Positions 24,660 to 34,547 of a stretch of DNA of 64,000 bases are shown one piece after another (within the stretch, counting starts at the first letter, position 1; each line of letters begins with the position of its first letter). The position numbers and the translations under genes are program-made. Below the pieces are notes generated by a model that made no database searches, had not been told where the DNA came from, and saw nothing but the letters and a program-made list of their open reading frames with translations. This DNA is from Actinospineispora acaciae DSM 45401 (lineage in GTDB: Bacteria > Actinomycetota > Actinomycetes > Mycobacteriales > Pseudonocardiaceae), in assembly GCF_000620785.1 (NCBI RefSeq), contig NZ_JIAI01000005.1:1-64000 (forward strand), read 5' to 3'.

Positions 24660-25001
24660 GTGAGTACAACCGGTGAACGCCCACCGGGCAGCACCCGGTA
24701 CGAGCAGATCCAGGCAAGCCCGGAGTTCGTCAAGCTCCGCAAGCGGCTGCGCCGGTTCGTGTTTCCGATGAGCGTCGCGTTCCTGGCCTGGTACCTGTTC
24801 TACGTCGTGCTCGCGGCGTACGCGCCGGAGTTCATGTCGATCAAGTTAGCGGGCAACCTGAACGTCGGCCTGCTGATCGGCGTGCTGCAGTTCGTCAGCA
24901 CCTTCGTGATCACCACGATCTACGTGCAGTACGCCAACAAGCACCTCGACCCGTCCGCCGAGCGGATCCGCGCGCAGCTCGAAGGGAGCGACGAGGAGTG
25001 A
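24660..25001 (+). CDS. DUF485 membrane protein
   Basis: 113 residues with AAGGAGAG in front of the GTG. Two membrane helices (VAFLAWYLFYVVLAAYAPEFM and LIGVLQFVSTFVITTIYVQYA) and the motif FVFPMSVAFLAWYL are typical of DUF485 (YjcH-type) proteins, which are almost always encoded beside ActP-like symporters and are thought to assist them. Its stop overlaps the symporter start by four bases (GTGA). Confidence 0.9.
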   Translation: MSTTGERPPGSTRYEQIQASPEFVKLRKRLRRFVFPMSVAFLAWYLFYVVLAAYAPEFMSIKLAGNLNVGLLIGVLQFVSTFVITTIYVQYANKHLDPSAERIRAQLEGSDEE

Positions 25002-26644
25002 ACGCGCTCTACCTCGCCGAGACGACCGTCGGCAAGCCGGCGCTGAACATCGGCATCTTCCTGGTCTTCGTGCTGATCACGTTGGTGATCGTGTTCCGGG
25101 TCAGCCGGACCAACCGGACGGCCTCGGACTACTACGCCGCCGGGCGGGCGTTCACCGGCACCCAGAACGGTGTCGCCATCTCCGGTGACTACCTGTCGGC
25201 GGCGTCATTCCTCGGCATCGCCGGCGCGATCTCCACCGTGGGCTACGACGGCTTCCTCTACTCGATCGGCTTCCTGGTGGCCTGGCTGGTGGCCCTGCTG
25301 CTGGTCGCCGAGCTGCTGCGCAACACCGGCAAGTTCACCATGGGCGACGTGCTCAGCTTCCGGATGCGGCAGCGTCCGGTGCGGGCCGCCGCCGCGGTGT
25401 CCACCCTGGTGGTCTCGTTCTTCTACCTGCTCGCCCAGATGGCCGGCGCCGGCGGGCTGATCTCGCTGCTGCTCGGCGTGGAGAACGACAAGACCACGTT
25501 CTTCAACGGCCAGTCCCTGGTGATCGCCATCGTCGGCATCCTCATGATCGTCTACGTGCTGGTGGGCGGCATGAAGGGCACCACCTGGGTGCAGATCATC
25601 AAGGCCACGCTGCTGCTGGTCGGCGCCGCCGTGATGACCGTGTGGGTGCTCGGCAAGTTCGGCTTCAACCTCTCCGCCGTGCTCGGCCAGGCCGTGGAGC
25701 ACAGCCCGAAGAACGGCGAGAAGATCCTCGGCCCCGGCCTGCAGTACGGCAAGACGGCCACCTCGAAGATCGACTTCGTGTCGCTGGGGCTGGCCCTGGT
25801 GCTCGGCACCGCCGGCCTGCCGCACATCCTGATGCGGTTCTACACGGTGCCCAGCGCCAAGGAGGCCCGTCGCTCGGTGGTCTGGGCGATCTGGCTGATC
25901 GGCATCTTCTACCTGTTCACCCTGGTGCTCGGCTACGGCGCGGGCGCGCTGGTCGGGCCGGACACGATCAGCAAGGCGCCCGGCGGGGCGAACTCGGCGG
26001 CGCCGCTGCTGGCCTTCGAGCTGGGCGGCGAGATCCTGCTCGGGCTGATCTCGGCGGTCGCGTTCGCCACCATCCTTGCGGTGGTGGCCGGCCTGACCAT
26101 CACCGCGTCCGCCTCGTTCGCGCACGACGTGTACGCCAACGTGCTCAAGAAGCACATCGGCACCGAGCCGGACGCCGAGGTGAAGGTGGCCCGGCGCACC
26201 GCGCTGGTGATCGGCGTGGTGGCCATCGTGGGCGGAATCCTGGCCAACGGGCAGAACATCGCGTTCCTGGTGGCGCTGGCCTTCGCGGTGGCCGCCTCGG
26301 CGAACCTGCCGACGATCCTGTACTCGCTGTTCTGGAAGCGGTTCAACACCACCGGCGCGCTGTACAGCATCTACGGCGGGCTCATCTCGTCGGTGGTTCT
26401 GATCATCTTCTCGCCGGCGGTGTCCGGGTCGTCCAGCGCGATGCTCAGCAAGGTGGACTTCCACTTCTTCCCGCTGCAGAACCCGGGCCTGGTGTCCATC
26501 CCGCTGTCGTTCATCCTCGGCATCGTCGGCACCTACGTCGGCACCAAGGACCCGGACGGGTCGTCGCGGTACGCCGAGATGGAGGTCCGCTCGCTGACCG
26601 GGGCCGGCTCCGAGCGCTCGGACCGGCCCGCCGTCCAGCACTAA
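24998..26644 (+). CDS. actP: Cation:acetate symporter
   Basis: 548 residues, thirteen predicted membrane helices, SSS family. ASDYYAAGRAFTGTQNGVAISGDYLSAASFLGIAGAI is cut short here but matches ActP closely, with further family motifs LGTAGLPHILMRFYTVPSAKEARRS in two parts. ActP carries acetate and other short monocarboxylates with sodium or protons. It is translated together with DUF485. The upstream kinase-regulator pair is the likely controller. A strong hairpin follows the stop. MctC-like substrates such as pyruvate or propionate are alternatives. Confidence 0.9.
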   Translation: MNALYLAETTVGKPALNIGIFLVFVLITLVIVFRVSRTNRTASDYYAAGRAFTGTQNGVAISGDYLSAASFLGIAGAISTVGYDGFLYSIGFLVAWLVALLLVAELLRNTGKFTMGDVLSFRMRQRPVRAAAAVSTLVVSFFYLLAQMAGAGGLISLLLGVENDKTTFFNGQSLVIAIVGILMIVYVLVGGMKGTTWVQIIKATLLLVGAAVMTVWVLGKFGFNLSAVLGQAVEHSPKNGEKILGPGLQYGKTATSKIDFVSLGLALVLGTAGLPHILMRFYTVPSAKEARRSVVWAIWLIGIFYLFTLVLGYGAGALVGPDTISKAPGGANSAAPLLAFELGGEILLGLISAVAFATILAVVAGLTITASASFAHDVYANVLKKHIGTEPDAEVKVARRTALVIGVVAIVGGILANGQNIAFLVALAFAVAASANLPTILYSLFWKRFNTTGALYSIYGGLISSVVLIIFSPAVSGSSSAMLSKVDFHFFPLQNPGLVSIPLSFILGIVGTYVGTKDPDGSSRYAEMEVRSLTGAGSERSDRPAVQH

Positions 26645-26660
26645 ACCCTTAGTACCACCC

Positions 26661-26703
26661 GCCACCCGGGCGCCTTTACCACTGGTTGACGCGCCCGGGT
26701 GGC
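26661..26703 (+). terminator. Perfect 13 bp hairpin after actP
   Basis: GCCACCCGGGCGC (26661-26673) pairs exactly with GCGCCCGGGTGGC (26691-26703) around a 17-base loop, seventeen bases after the actP stop. It marks the end of the symporter operon and stops just before the rhodanese gene start. Confidence 0.75.
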
Positions 26704-26714
26704 ACCATGTTGGG

Positions 26715-27050
26715 GTGAGTTCCTCCCAGCTGCCGGCGGTGCCGGTCGACGCGCTGCCGGCCGATGCCCGCCCGCTCGACGTGCGCGAGGCCGACGAGTG
26801 GGCCGCCGGCCGGGCCCCCACCGCCGTGCACATCCCGATGTCCGAGCTGACCGGCCGGTTGCACGAGCTGCCCGACGACCAGGACCCGCTGTACGTGATC
26901 TGCCGCTCCGGCGGGCGCTCCGCCCGGGTGGTGGCCTACCTGGTCTCCCAGGGCTACCCGGCGGTGAACGTGGACGGCGGCATGCAGGCCTGGGCCGGCG
27001 CCGGCAAGCCGCTGGTGGCCGACGGCCCGGGCCAGCCGGAGATCGTCTGA
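26715..27050 (+). CDS. Rhodanese-like domain protein
   Basis: 111 residues, a single rhodanese domain. The active-site loop CRSGGRSARVVAYL carries the persulfide-forming cysteine near residue 64; LDVREADEWAAGRAPTAVHI is the standard first half. Such proteins pass sulfur to acceptors or protect against cyanide and reactive sulfur. The partner is unknown. The start codon is the GTG at 26715, only twelve bases after the terminator hairpin, so it is likely leaderless or nearly so. The following gene begins sixteen bases after its stop. Confidence 0.85.
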   Translation: MSSSQLPAVPVDALPADARPLDVREADEWAAGRAPTAVHIPMSELTGRLHELPDDQDPLYVICRSGGRSARVVAYLVSQGYPAVNVDGGMQAWAGAGKPLVADGPGQPEIV

Positions 27051-27066
27051 TGCACGGGCGCCGGGC

Positions 27067-27984
27067 GTGATCTGCCCACGCTGCGGCCAGGCGCAGCCGC
27101 CGGAGGCGCGCTCCGGCGTGTTCTGCGTGCACTGCGGCCAGTTCCTGGTGGCCACCAGGTGGGTCGCGACGCCGCCACCGCCGGCGCGGCCGTCCTCGGC
27201 TCCCGCGCGGTGGCGCGGCCGGTACACCGGTCCGCCGAGCTATCGGGTCACGCCGAACTGGGGGTTCCCCCCGCTGCCCTGGCAACGCGAGCGGCCGGCA
27301 CCCGAGCCCTCGGCAGCGGCGGCCGCCGCCCGCCACGCCGGCCTGCTCATCCCGCTGCTGCGCGGGGTGGCCGTGCTGGCCGGGCTGGCCGCGGCCGCCG
27401 AGATCTGGCGGTACGTGCTGTTGCTACGCAGCCGGGACTCCGCGCTGAACGCCGGCGAGGTGGCCGCCTCGGACGCGCTGGAGCAGGCGGCGTCCTGGGT
27501 GTGCACCCTGATGGCCGTGGGCGCGGGCTGCTACCTGCTGGTGTGGCTGCGGCAGGTGATCGCGGCGGCGGCCACGAACTCGAACGTACGGCCGTCCAGG
27601 AGCGGGCTCGCCACGCTGGTCGGCTGGTTGGTGCCCGGCCCGAACCTGACGGTGCCCGGCTCGATGCTGGCCGAGGTGGAGCACACCGCGCTGGGTCGGC
27701 CTCCCGGCGGGCGGCCACGGCCGTCCCGCCTGTTGCTGGTGTGGTGGGGGCTGTGGGCAGCGAACGTGGTGCTCGGCGTGGTCGCGGTGGTCTGGATGTT
27801 CCGCGCCGGGGTGCAGGCCAAGGCCGACGGCGTGGTCCTGCACGCGCTGGTCGACCTGGCGGCGGCGGCGACCGCGACCGTCACCGCGCGGGTGGTCGCC
27901 TGGCTGACCGCGCTGGTCAACCCGCCCAGGACGATCCGGCTGCCGACGGTGGTCAGCGTCCGCACCCCGGCCGCTACGGCCTGA
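27067..27984 (+). CDS. Zinc-ribbon DUF4328 membrane protein
   Basis: 305 residues from the GTG at 27067. The N-terminus is a zinc ribbon with two CxxC knuckles (CPRCGQ and CVHCGQ). A Pro-rich linker leads to four membrane helices in a DUF4328 domain: residues 94-112, 140-160, the WLVPGPNLTVPGSMLAEV segment typical of this domain, and two C-terminal helices. Function unknown; in actinobacteria such proteins are scattered and often next to small regulatory or sulfur-handling genes. It is probably cotranscribed with the rhodanese gene. Confidence 0.75.
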   Translation: MICPRCGQAQPPEARSGVFCVHCGQFLVATRWVATPPPPARPSSAPARWRGRYTGPPSYRVTPNWGFPPLPWQRERPAPEPSAAAAAARHAGLLIPLLRGVAVLAGLAAAAEIWRYVLLLRSRDSALNAGEVAASDALEQAASWVCTLMAVGAGCYLLVWLRQVIAAAATNSNVRPSRSGLATLVGWLVPGPNLTVPGSMLAEVEHTALGRPPGGRPRPSRLLLVWWGLWAANVVLGVVAVVWMFRAGVQAKADGVVLHALVDLAAAATATVTARVVAWLTALVNPPRTIRLPTVVSVRTPAATA

Positions 27985-28033
27985 CCGGCCTCGCCGCACC
28001 GGCGCCTCGGCGGGGCGACTACCGTGTGGCGCG

Positions 28034-29011
28034 ATGAGCAAGAAGACGAAGGGCCGGGCCGGGGCGCGCGCCGCGACCGCACAGGCCGGCGGCCCGAACC
28101 CCAAGCAGCCCTGTCCCTGCGGCTCGGGCAAGCGGTACAAGGCCTGCCACGGCGCCGGCGACGAGGTGATCGTGCTGCGCCCGTTCGATGGCCTGGCCGC
28201 CGAGCCGGACCTGATCGCGCTGCGCGAGTTCGTCCCGTCCGGCCTGGCGCCGCTGCCGCTGTCCGAGGCCGGCGCGAAGCTGGCCGGGGAGCGCACCGCG
28301 ACCCTGGCCACCGTGCTCCCCGGCGCGTCCGCCGGGATGGTCCGCGCGGACGGCACCGCGCTGGTCGGGCTGCAGACCCAGACCAGGGGCGGGGACATCT
28401 CCGCCGACCTGGGCCGCGCGCTGCGCTGGGCGCTGACCGCCGAGCCGGGCGAGGTGCTGCCGGTGTCCGGGTCGTCGCTGGGTGACGGGCCGGTGCGGCT
28501 GCAGGACCTGGTCGACCCGGACGCCTCGCTGGACATCACCGTGCACAAGGACTTCGGCTGGTGGCTGCCCGAGGACTCGTCCGAGGAGCCCAGCGCGGAC
28601 GTGACGGCGGCGCTGGAGCACGCCAACAGCGTGATCAGGCCGACCGAGCCGGTCCGGGGCGAGGGCGTGCGGGCGGCGTACTGGGTGGACGCGGGCGAGA
28701 AGGCCCACCTGCGCTGGGTGCGCCCGGAGCCGGAGGACCGGCTGCTGGCCGCGCTGGCCCGGCTGTTGGCGAACGACGAGCTGGACCTCGGCGAGGGGTC
28801 GCGCTACGCCGGTTCGTTCCGGGCGCACGGGCTGCTGGTGCCGGTCTGGGACCTGGACCTGGAGATGCACGCCAAGGAGTGGTCCGCACCGGCGCAGGCG
28901 TTCGCCGGGCGGCTGGAGCGGGCGCTGGGCTCGCTGGACGACGAACCGGCCAGCGAGCGCGAGCGTCGGGCTCGGGACTCACTGGCCGGTCGGCAGATCA
29001 CTCTGCGCTGA
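28034..29011 (+). CDS. SEC-C motif protein, DUF5926 family
   Basis: 325 residues. A basic N-terminus precedes a SEC-C zinc motif (PCPCGSGKRYKACHG, residues about 26-41), known from the end of SecA where it binds zinc and SecB. The remaining 280 residues match the actinobacterial DUF5926 family, with FGWWLPEDS and LRWVRPEPEDRLLAALARL. There is no membrane segment. The role is unknown; a tie to translation or secretion is only suggested by the zinc motif. The stop overlaps the opposing membrane protein gene by fourteen bases. Confidence 0.8.
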   Translation: MSKKTKGRAGARAATAQAGGPNPKQPCPCGSGKRYKACHGAGDEVIVLRPFDGLAAEPDLIALREFVPSGLAPLPLSEAGAKLAGERTATLATVLPGASAGMVRADGTALVGLQTQTRGGDISADLGRALRWALTAEPGEVLPVSGSSLGDGPVRLQDLVDPDASLDITVHKDFGWWLPEDSSEEPSADVTAALEHANSVIRPTEPVRGEGVRAAYWVDAGEKAHLRWVRPEPEDRLLAALARLLANDELDLGEGSRYAGSFRAHGLLVPVWDLDLEMHAKEWSAPAQAFAGRLERALGSLDDEPASERERRARDSLAGRQITLR

Positions 29012-29672
29012 CCCGTGACCGTCGGAGAGTAAGTACGGCGGCCACTATGAACACGAACCCGAGGAACCGTCCGGCCGGGATGAACGCGGCGACGGCGATG
29101 GACGGCAACGCGGGCACGGCGAGGTTCAGCGTCGACACCAGGCCGAGCGCGGCCACCACGAACCCGAAGGTGGACAGCCACACCGGCAACCGTCCGGAGA
29201 AGCGGCCCGCCACGGCGGTGGTCAGCACCAGCAGGGACAGCGCGAGCACATGCGCCGGCCCGCCGATCAGGAACACCAGGTAGGCCAGCGCGGAGGTGAG
29301 CGCCGGCTGGCCGGTGAGCGCCGGGTGGGTGAGCGTGCTGGTCAGGGCGCCGCTCAGCAGCAGGGTGCCGGCGGCAAGCGCCCCGGCGGCGATCAGCTGC
29401 GGCGCCGGGCGGTCGCCAAGGGTGCGGGCCAGGCCGGCGGAGAACACGACGAGGGGCACGGCGGCCAGCCCCTGGGTGAACCCGATGATCGCGATCGCCT
29501 CCCGGTTCGAGGTGAAGAACCCGAGCACCTCGTCCGGGGATGCGGTCGGCACCGGCCAGCCGCCCTTGGTGGTGGCGAGGCCGGCGACCAGGCCGGCCAG
29601 GAAGATCACGACGAACCCGATGCCGGCCCAGAGCCGGGGGTCGGTCCGCCGCTCGGTGGCAATGTCAGTCAT
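28998..29672 (-). CDS. Six-helix membrane protein of unknown function
   Basis: 224 residues from the ATG at 29672. Six hydrophobic helices fill nearly the whole chain (for example WAGIGFVVIFLAGLVAGLA and GRFLGFVFIVAAVLTL). The overall pattern resembles DUF4386-like integral membrane proteins, but no diagnostic motif was seen. A frame continuing upstream to 30857 is the shadow of arcA. It is convergent with the SEC-C gene and about 100 bases downstream of arcA on the same strand. Confidence 0.65.
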   Translation of the reverse strand: MTDIATERRTDPRLWAGIGFVVIFLAGLVAGLATTKGGWPVPTASPDEVLGFFTSNREAIAIIGFTQGLAAVPLVVFSAGLARTLGDRPAPQLIAAGALAAGTLLLSGALTSTLTHPALTGQPALTSALAYLVFLIGGPAHVLALSLLVLTTAVAGRFSGRLPVWLSTFGFVVAALGLVSTLNLAVPALPSIAVAAFIPAGRFLGFVFIVAAVLTLRRSRVSAE

Positions 29673-29779
29673 ACCGAGCAGTGTTCTCGTTGACCGCCGC
29701 CGCGACGTCCTACCGACGGAGTGTCCCTGACCAGCCCGGATACCGCGCCGGGCGTAGCCGCGGTTCCACGTGAAACCGT

Positions 29780-30985
29780 CTACCCGTACGGGTCGCGGGC
29801 GAGCGGGCAGGACATGCAGCGGGGGCCGCCCCGGCCGGAGCCCAGCTCGGAGCCGGCGATCCTGATCACCTCGATGCCGGCGTCCTCCAGCCTCGCGTTG
29901 GTCTCGGTGTTGCGCTCGTAGGCGACGACGACGCCCGGGGCCACCGCGAGCGTGTTGTTGCCGTCGTCCCACTGCTCGCGCTCGGCGGTCACCGGGTCGA
30001 GGCCGGTGGCGATCACCCGCAGCTCGGCCACGCCCATCGCGTCGGCGGCCGCTTTCCGGAACGGGGTGGGGCCGTCCACCTTGATCCCGTCGACCGTCGA
30101 CCGCACCGTGTAGGCGCACAGCGTGTCGCGCAGCGGCTCGTACATCACGACCGCGTCGGTGTCGACCATGGTGCACACCGTGTCCAGGTGCATGGTGGCC
30201 CTGGCCTGCGCGATCGGCACCACCAGCACGGTCTCGGCCAGGCCGTCGGCCAGCGCGGAGCGGGCCAGCGACTCGGCCCCGGCCGGCGTGGTGCGCTCGC
30301 CGACCCCGATGGCCAGCACGCCGGGGGCGAGCAGCAGCACGTCGCCGCCCTCCACCGGCGCGTTGTGCGCCTCGTAGGCCCGGCCGACGCCGGTGAACCG
30401 TGGGTGGTGGGCGTAGATCAGGTCGGTCAGCGCGGTCTCCCGGCGCCGCGCCGGCAGCGCCAGCGAGGTGATCGCCACCCGGTCGGCCAGCCACACCGAG
30501 GAGTCCCTGGTGAACATCAGGTTGGGCAGCGGGTCGATGACGAAGTCGCTGGCCGGATGCATGGTGCGTACAAGCGACGCGGCTGGGGTCCCGTCCGGCA
30601 GCTCGGCGAAGGTGAGGCCGGCGGTGAGCGTCTCGGCCAGCTCGGCGGGCGGCAGCTCGGCGAGGTGGTCGCCCAGCTCGGCGGCCAGCGGTGGGCCCAG
30701 CCGGCGTTCGTCCAGCACGCTCCCGACGCCCCGCTCGCGCGCCGCCGGGTCGGCCAGGGTCTCGGTGAGCAGCTCGTCCAGCAGCAGCACCTCCACCCCG
30801 CGCTCGGCCAGCGCGGTGGCGAACCCGTCGTGCTCGCGCTGCGCGCGGGCCACCCACGGGATGCCGTCGAAGAGCAGCTGGTCGTTGTTGCGCGGGGTCA
30901 GCCTGGTCAGCTCGGCGCCGGGGCGGTGCAACAGGACGGCCCGCAGCCGGCCCACCTCGCTGTCCACCCGGTACGGCGCCGTCAT
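29780..30985 (-). CDS. arcA: Arginine deiminase
   Basis: 401 residues from the ATG at 30985; two earlier ATG codons (30997, 30994) overlap the ABC gene stop as TGATG. The enzyme turns arginine into citrulline and ammonia. Family motifs are present: [17 protein letters not shown] at the start, [23 protein letters not shown], and the catalytic cysteine in [11 protein letters not shown] ten residues before the end. Ornithine carbamoyltransferase and carbamate kinase are not nearby, so a full ADI pathway is not encoded here. It directly follows the ABC exporter pair and may share its transcript. Confidence 0.92.
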   Translation of the reverse strand: MTAPYRVDSEVGRLRAVLLHRPGAELTRLTPRNNDQLLFDGIPWVARAQREHDGFATALAERGVEVLLLDELLTETLADPAARERGVGSVLDERRLGPPLAAELGDHLAELPPAELAETLTAGLTFAELPDGTPAASLVRTMHPASDFVIDPLPNLMFTRDSSVWLADRVAITSLALPARRRETALTDLIYAHHPRFTGVGRAYEAHNAPVEGGDVLLLAPGVLAIGVGERTTPAGAESLARSALADGLAETVLVVPIAQARATMHLDTVCTMVDTDAVVMYEPLRDTLCAYTVRSTVDGIKVDGPTPFRKAAADAMGVAELRVIATGLDPVTAEREQWDDGNNTLAVAPGVVVAYERNTETNARLEDAGIEVIRIAGSELGSGRGGPRCMSCPLARDPYG

Positions 30986-30996
30986 GATCCCCATCA

Positions 30997-32781
30997 TCAA
31001 CGCAGCGTAACGGTGTCCGTGCCCGCGTCCCAGGTGTTGTACAGCTCGGCGTACGGGCCGCCGGCGGCCATCAGCTCGTCGTGTGGCCCCTGCTCCACGA
31101 TCCGGCCCTCGTCCATCACGATGACCCGGTCCGCGTCGCGCGCGGCGTGCAGCTGGTGGGCGATGGCGACCACCGTGCGCCCGTCCAGCACGGCGGCCAG
31201 CGACCGTTCCAGGCCCCTGGACACAGTGGGGTCGACCATCGACGTGGCCTCGTCCAGGACCAGGGTGTGCGGGTCGGCCAGCACCAGGCGGGCCAGCGCG
31301 AGCTGCTGCACGATGGCCGGCGGCACCGGCACCCCCTCGGAGCCGAGCCGGGTGTCCAGGCCGTCGGGCAGGCGCAGCGCCCAGTCCGAGGCGCCGGCGG
31401 CGCGCAGCGCGTCGTGCAGCTCCTCGTCGGACGCCGAGCGGGGCAGCGTCAGGTTATCCCGCAGCGTCCCGGTGAACACGTGCTGCTCCTGGGTGACCAG
31501 CACGACCTCGCGCCGGCGCCGCTCCAGCGGCAGCGCGCTGATCGGCACCCCGCCCACCAGGACCTCGCCCCGGTCCGGCGGGTTGATGCCGGCGAGCAGC
31601 CGCCCGAGGGTGGACTTCCCGGCGCCGGACGGCCCGACCACCGCGATCCGCTCCCCGAACTCGATGGCCAGGTCGATGCCGTGCAGCACGTCCCGACCGG
31701 CCCGGTAGCCGAACCGCACGCCGCGCAGCTCGATGCGCCGGCCGGCGGGCACCACGCTCGGGTCCCCGGTGTCCGGCGGCACCTTGCCCACTCCCAGCAC
31801 CCGGCGCAGCGCGGCGTGACCGATCTGCAGCTCGTCCATCCACCCGAGCACCTCGTTGATCGGCTCGGTCAGCGCGCCGGCGTAGAGCACCATGGCCGTC
31901 ACCTCGCCGATGCCGACCAGCCCCGCCTGGTACGCCCACGCGCCGAACAGCAACAACACCGCGATGGGCAGCAGCGCGGCGGCGTCGAGGCCGGCCAGGA
32001 ACACCCCCCACAGCTGCCCGCTGCGGCGCTCTCCGGCGACCGCGGTGCGCATCGCGGCGTCGTGGTGCGTGCGCCGCCTGCCGCCCAGCCCGAGCGCCTC
32101 CACGGTGCGCCCGCCGACCACCGTCTCGTGCGCGCTGGCGTGCACCTTCGCCCAGCTCGCCAGGGTCCGTTCGTAGACCGGCACCGCGCGCGGCCGGTAC
32201 CACCGGGTGAGCACCACCAGCAGCGGCACCGAGACCAGCGCGCCCAGCGCCAGCAGCGGCGACGTGATCACCATCGCGACCGCCGTGAGCAGCACCATCA
32301 CCGAGGCGATGACGATCTCCGGCGCGGCCTGGCGCAGGCCCTCGTCCAGCTTGTCCACGTCCGAGGTGGCCCGCCCGAGCAGCTCGCCGGTGCCGGCCGT
32401 CTCCACGGTGTCCAGCGGCAGCTCCACCGCGTGGTGCACCAGGTCCTCCCTGGCCTTGGCCAGCAGCCGCTCGCCGAATACCGCCGCCACGAACCGGGCC
32501 CAGGCGCGCAGCGCGGCCTGCACCAGCAGCACGCCGACGAACAGCAGCGCGAGCAGGTCGACCGCCGTGGTCGCCGCGCCCCGCCGCACCGACTCCACCA
32601 GTTCGCCGAGCACCCACGGCCCGACCAGGCCGGCCCCCGTGGCCAGCCCGAACAGGGTGAGCATCGCGGCGAACGCGGCCCGGTTCGTGGTGGCCACCGT
32701 CCATAGCCATGCGCGCACCTCGCGGGGCCCGGCCAGCGGGTACGCCGACGCCTCCGCCGACCCCTCCGCCGAGTCCGTCAC
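30997..32781 (-). CDS. ABC exporter half-transporter with Walker A but no LSGGQ signature
   Basis: 594 residues: a six-helix ABC membrane domain (about 30-310) and a nucleotide-binding domain (about 350-594). Walker A is canonical (GPSGAGKST) and Walker B is intact (TLVLDEATS). The signature position reads [17 protein letters not shown] instead of LSGGQ. It overlaps the upstream gene by four bases (ATGA) and pairs with it as a heterodimer. Together they form one complete ATP site and one dead one. Transported substance unknown; this class exports drugs, peptides or lipids. Confidence 0.88.
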   Translation of the reverse strand: MTDSAEGSAEASAYPLAGPREVRAWLWTVATTNRAAFAAMLTLFGLATGAGLVGPWVLGELVESVRRGAATTAVDLLALLFVGVLLVQAALRAWARFVAAVFGERLLAKAREDLVHHAVELPLDTVETAGTGELLGRATSDVDKLDEGLRQAAPEIVIASVMVLLTAVAMVITSPLLALGALVSVPLLVVLTRWYRPRAVPVYERTLASWAKVHASAHETVVGGRTVEALGLGGRRRTHHDAAMRTAVAGERRSGQLWGVFLAGLDAAALLPIAVLLLFGAWAYQAGLVGIGEVTAMVLYAGALTEPINEVLGWMDELQIGHAALRRVLGVGKVPPDTGDPSVVPAGRRIELRGVRFGYRAGRDVLHGIDLAIEFGERIAVVGPSGAGKSTLGRLLAGINPPDRGEVLVGGVPISALPLERRRREVVLVTQEQHVFTGTLRDNLTLPRSASDEELHDALRAAGASDWALRLPDGLDTRLGSEGVPVPPAIVQQLALARLVLADPHTLVLDEATSMVDPTVSRGLERSLAAVLDGRTVVAIAHQLHAARDADRVIVMDEGRIVEQGPHDELMAAGGPYAELYNTWDAGTDTVTLR

Positions 32782-34376
32782 GATGTCTCCTTACGGTCCG
32801 CCACGGCCGCCCACAGCGGGCTCCGGCTGATCACCACGGTGGTCCGGCCCCGGCGCAGCCGGGCCACCCGGCGGGCGATGCGCGCCTCGGTGTGTGCGTC
32901 CACCGCCGACGTCGGCTCGTCCAGTACCAGCACGTCCGGGTCGGCGGACAGCGCTCGGGCCAGCATCAAGCGCTGCCGCTGCCCGCCGGAGAGCCGGCGT
33001 CCGCGCTCGGTGAGCCGCTCGCGCACGCCGTCCGGGAGCCCGGCCACGATGTCCGAGGCGTCGGCGGCCCAGAGCACCTTGTCCAGCCCGACCGTCGCCT
33101 GGTCGAGCTGGACCTCCTCGGCGAGGCCCCCGGAGAACAGCAGGTCCTGGTTGTGCGCGACCAGGATCCGCCCGCGCACCTCGTCCAGCTCGGCGTCCCG
33201 CAGCGGCGTCCGCGCGTTTGTGCCGACGGCGACCACGGCGGAGTCCGCGTACCGCCCGAGCCGGTCGGCCACCTCCTCGGACGGCCCGGACGGGCGGATC
33301 ACCGTCAGCTCGCCCGGCGGGCAGTGCAGGCCCGTCTCCGGGTCGGACAGCCCGAGCGCGCCGGCCGGCAGCGGGGTGGGCTCGGCGGGGCTTTCCAGCT
33401 CGGGCCGCAGCCGCAGCACGGTGACGATCCGGCCGGCGGCGACCAGCGCCTCGCTCACGCTGTGCACCGCCCCGGTGGCCAGGCTCACCGGGATCACCAG
33501 GAACGCCGACAGCCCGTAGAACGCGACCAGCTCGCCGACGGTGATCGTCCCGTCCAGCGCCAGCCGGGCCCCCAGCCAGGTCACCGCCACCGTGACCAGG
33601 CCGGGCAGCAGCACCGCGATCCCGTCCAGCAGCGCGTCGATCCGCCCGGCGCTCACCCCGGCGCGGCGGACCCGCTGGCTGGTCTCGGCGAACCTGTCGG
33701 CGAACCGCCGCTCGCCCCCGATGCCGCGCAGCACCCGCAGCCCGGACACGATGTCGGCGGCCAGCGTGGTCGCCGCGCCGACCTGCTCGCGGTGCTTCTC
33801 GGTGCGCCGGCGCAGCGGTCCGAGCAGCGGCGCGATGCCCACGGTGGCCAGCGGCACGCCGATCAGCACCACCGCGCCCAGCAGCGGGCTGCGCTCCAGC
33901 ACCACGACCGCTACCAGCGCGAACGCCACCAGGCCTCCGGTGGTGCGGCCGATCACCTCCAGCGCGGCGCCGATGTGGTGGACGTCCGACGAACCGATCG
34001 CCACCACCTCGCCCGCGCGGATCTTGCGGGGCAGCGCCGCGCCGACCGTGGTCGCGTGCCGCAGCACCGCGCGCTGCACGATGGTGGCCGCCCGTACCCA
34101 CAGCTTGACCGAGTAGTACTCCAGCAACCCGACGCTGATCACCTGCACCACGCCCAGCGCGAGCAACACGCCGACCCAGGTCCACAGCGAGCCGCCGAGC
34201 CCCCAGTCACCGCCGAGCGCGTCCTCGCCGCCCTCCGCGGCCGGGTCGGGGGCGCCGCGCCGCAGTGCCGCGTCGATCGCCCGGCCGATGGCCAGCGGCA
34301 TCAGCGCCACCGGGACCGTCCACAGCACGCCCAAGGTCATGGCGCACGCCAGGGTGCCCGGCACGGCCCGGAGCAC
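32778..34376 (-). CDS. ABC exporter half-transporter with LSGGQ but no Walker A
   Basis: 532 residues from the GTG at 34376; an in-frame stop lies 42 bases further up and no other start is visible, so the N-terminus may be short. The membrane domain covers about 1-290. The nucleotide-binding domain has [16 protein letters not shown] and Walker [13 protein letters not shown]. The Walker A position reads [20 protein letters not shown], with no Gly-Lys-Ser/Thr, and the Q-loop reads [11 protein letters not shown]. It is the natural partner of the following gene, whose defects are the exact complement. Confidence 0.85.
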   Translation of the reverse strand: MLRAVPGTLACAMTLGVLWTVPVALMPLAIGRAIDAALRRGAPDPAAEGGEDALGGDWGLGGSLWTWVGVLLALGVVQVISVGLLEYYSVKLWVRAATIVQRAVLRHATTVGAALPRKIRAGEVVAIGSSDVHHIGAALEVIGRTTGGLVAFALVAVVVLERSPLLGAVVLIGVPLATVGIAPLLGPLRRRTEKHREQVGAATTLAADIVSGLRVLRGIGGERRFADRFAETSQRVRRAGVSAGRIDALLDGIAVLLPGLVTVAVTWLGARLALDGTITVGELVAFYGLSAFLVIPVSLATGAVHSVSEALVAAGRIVTVLRLRPELESPAEPTPLPAGALGLSDPETGLHCPPGELTVIRPSGPSEEVADRLGRYADSAVVAVGTNARTPLRDAELDEVRGRILVAHNQDLLFSGGLAEEVQLDQATVGLDKVLWAADASDIVAGLPDGVRERLTERGRRLSGGQRQRLMLARALSADPDVLVLDEPTSAVDAHTEARIARRVARLRRGRTTVVISRSPLWAAVADRKETS

Positions 34377-34547
34377 CGACCACAGCAGCCGGGGCGCCGA
34401 GCGGGCGTCGAGCCTGTGTCAATAGAACATGACCGCAGGCTAACCACGGCCGACGAAAGCCGGCCACCGAGTTTCGCCCGCCCGTGCCGGCACCGCCCCC
34501 GACCTATGGAGGATCATGGACATCGGCGGCTTCCAACCGGAGGGACC

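Noticed and set aside
28998-30857. 619-codon minus-strand frame running through arcA
   Set aside because: Its upstream two thirds are the Arg/Gly/Ala-rich shadow of arcA; only the part from 29672 downward is a real protein.
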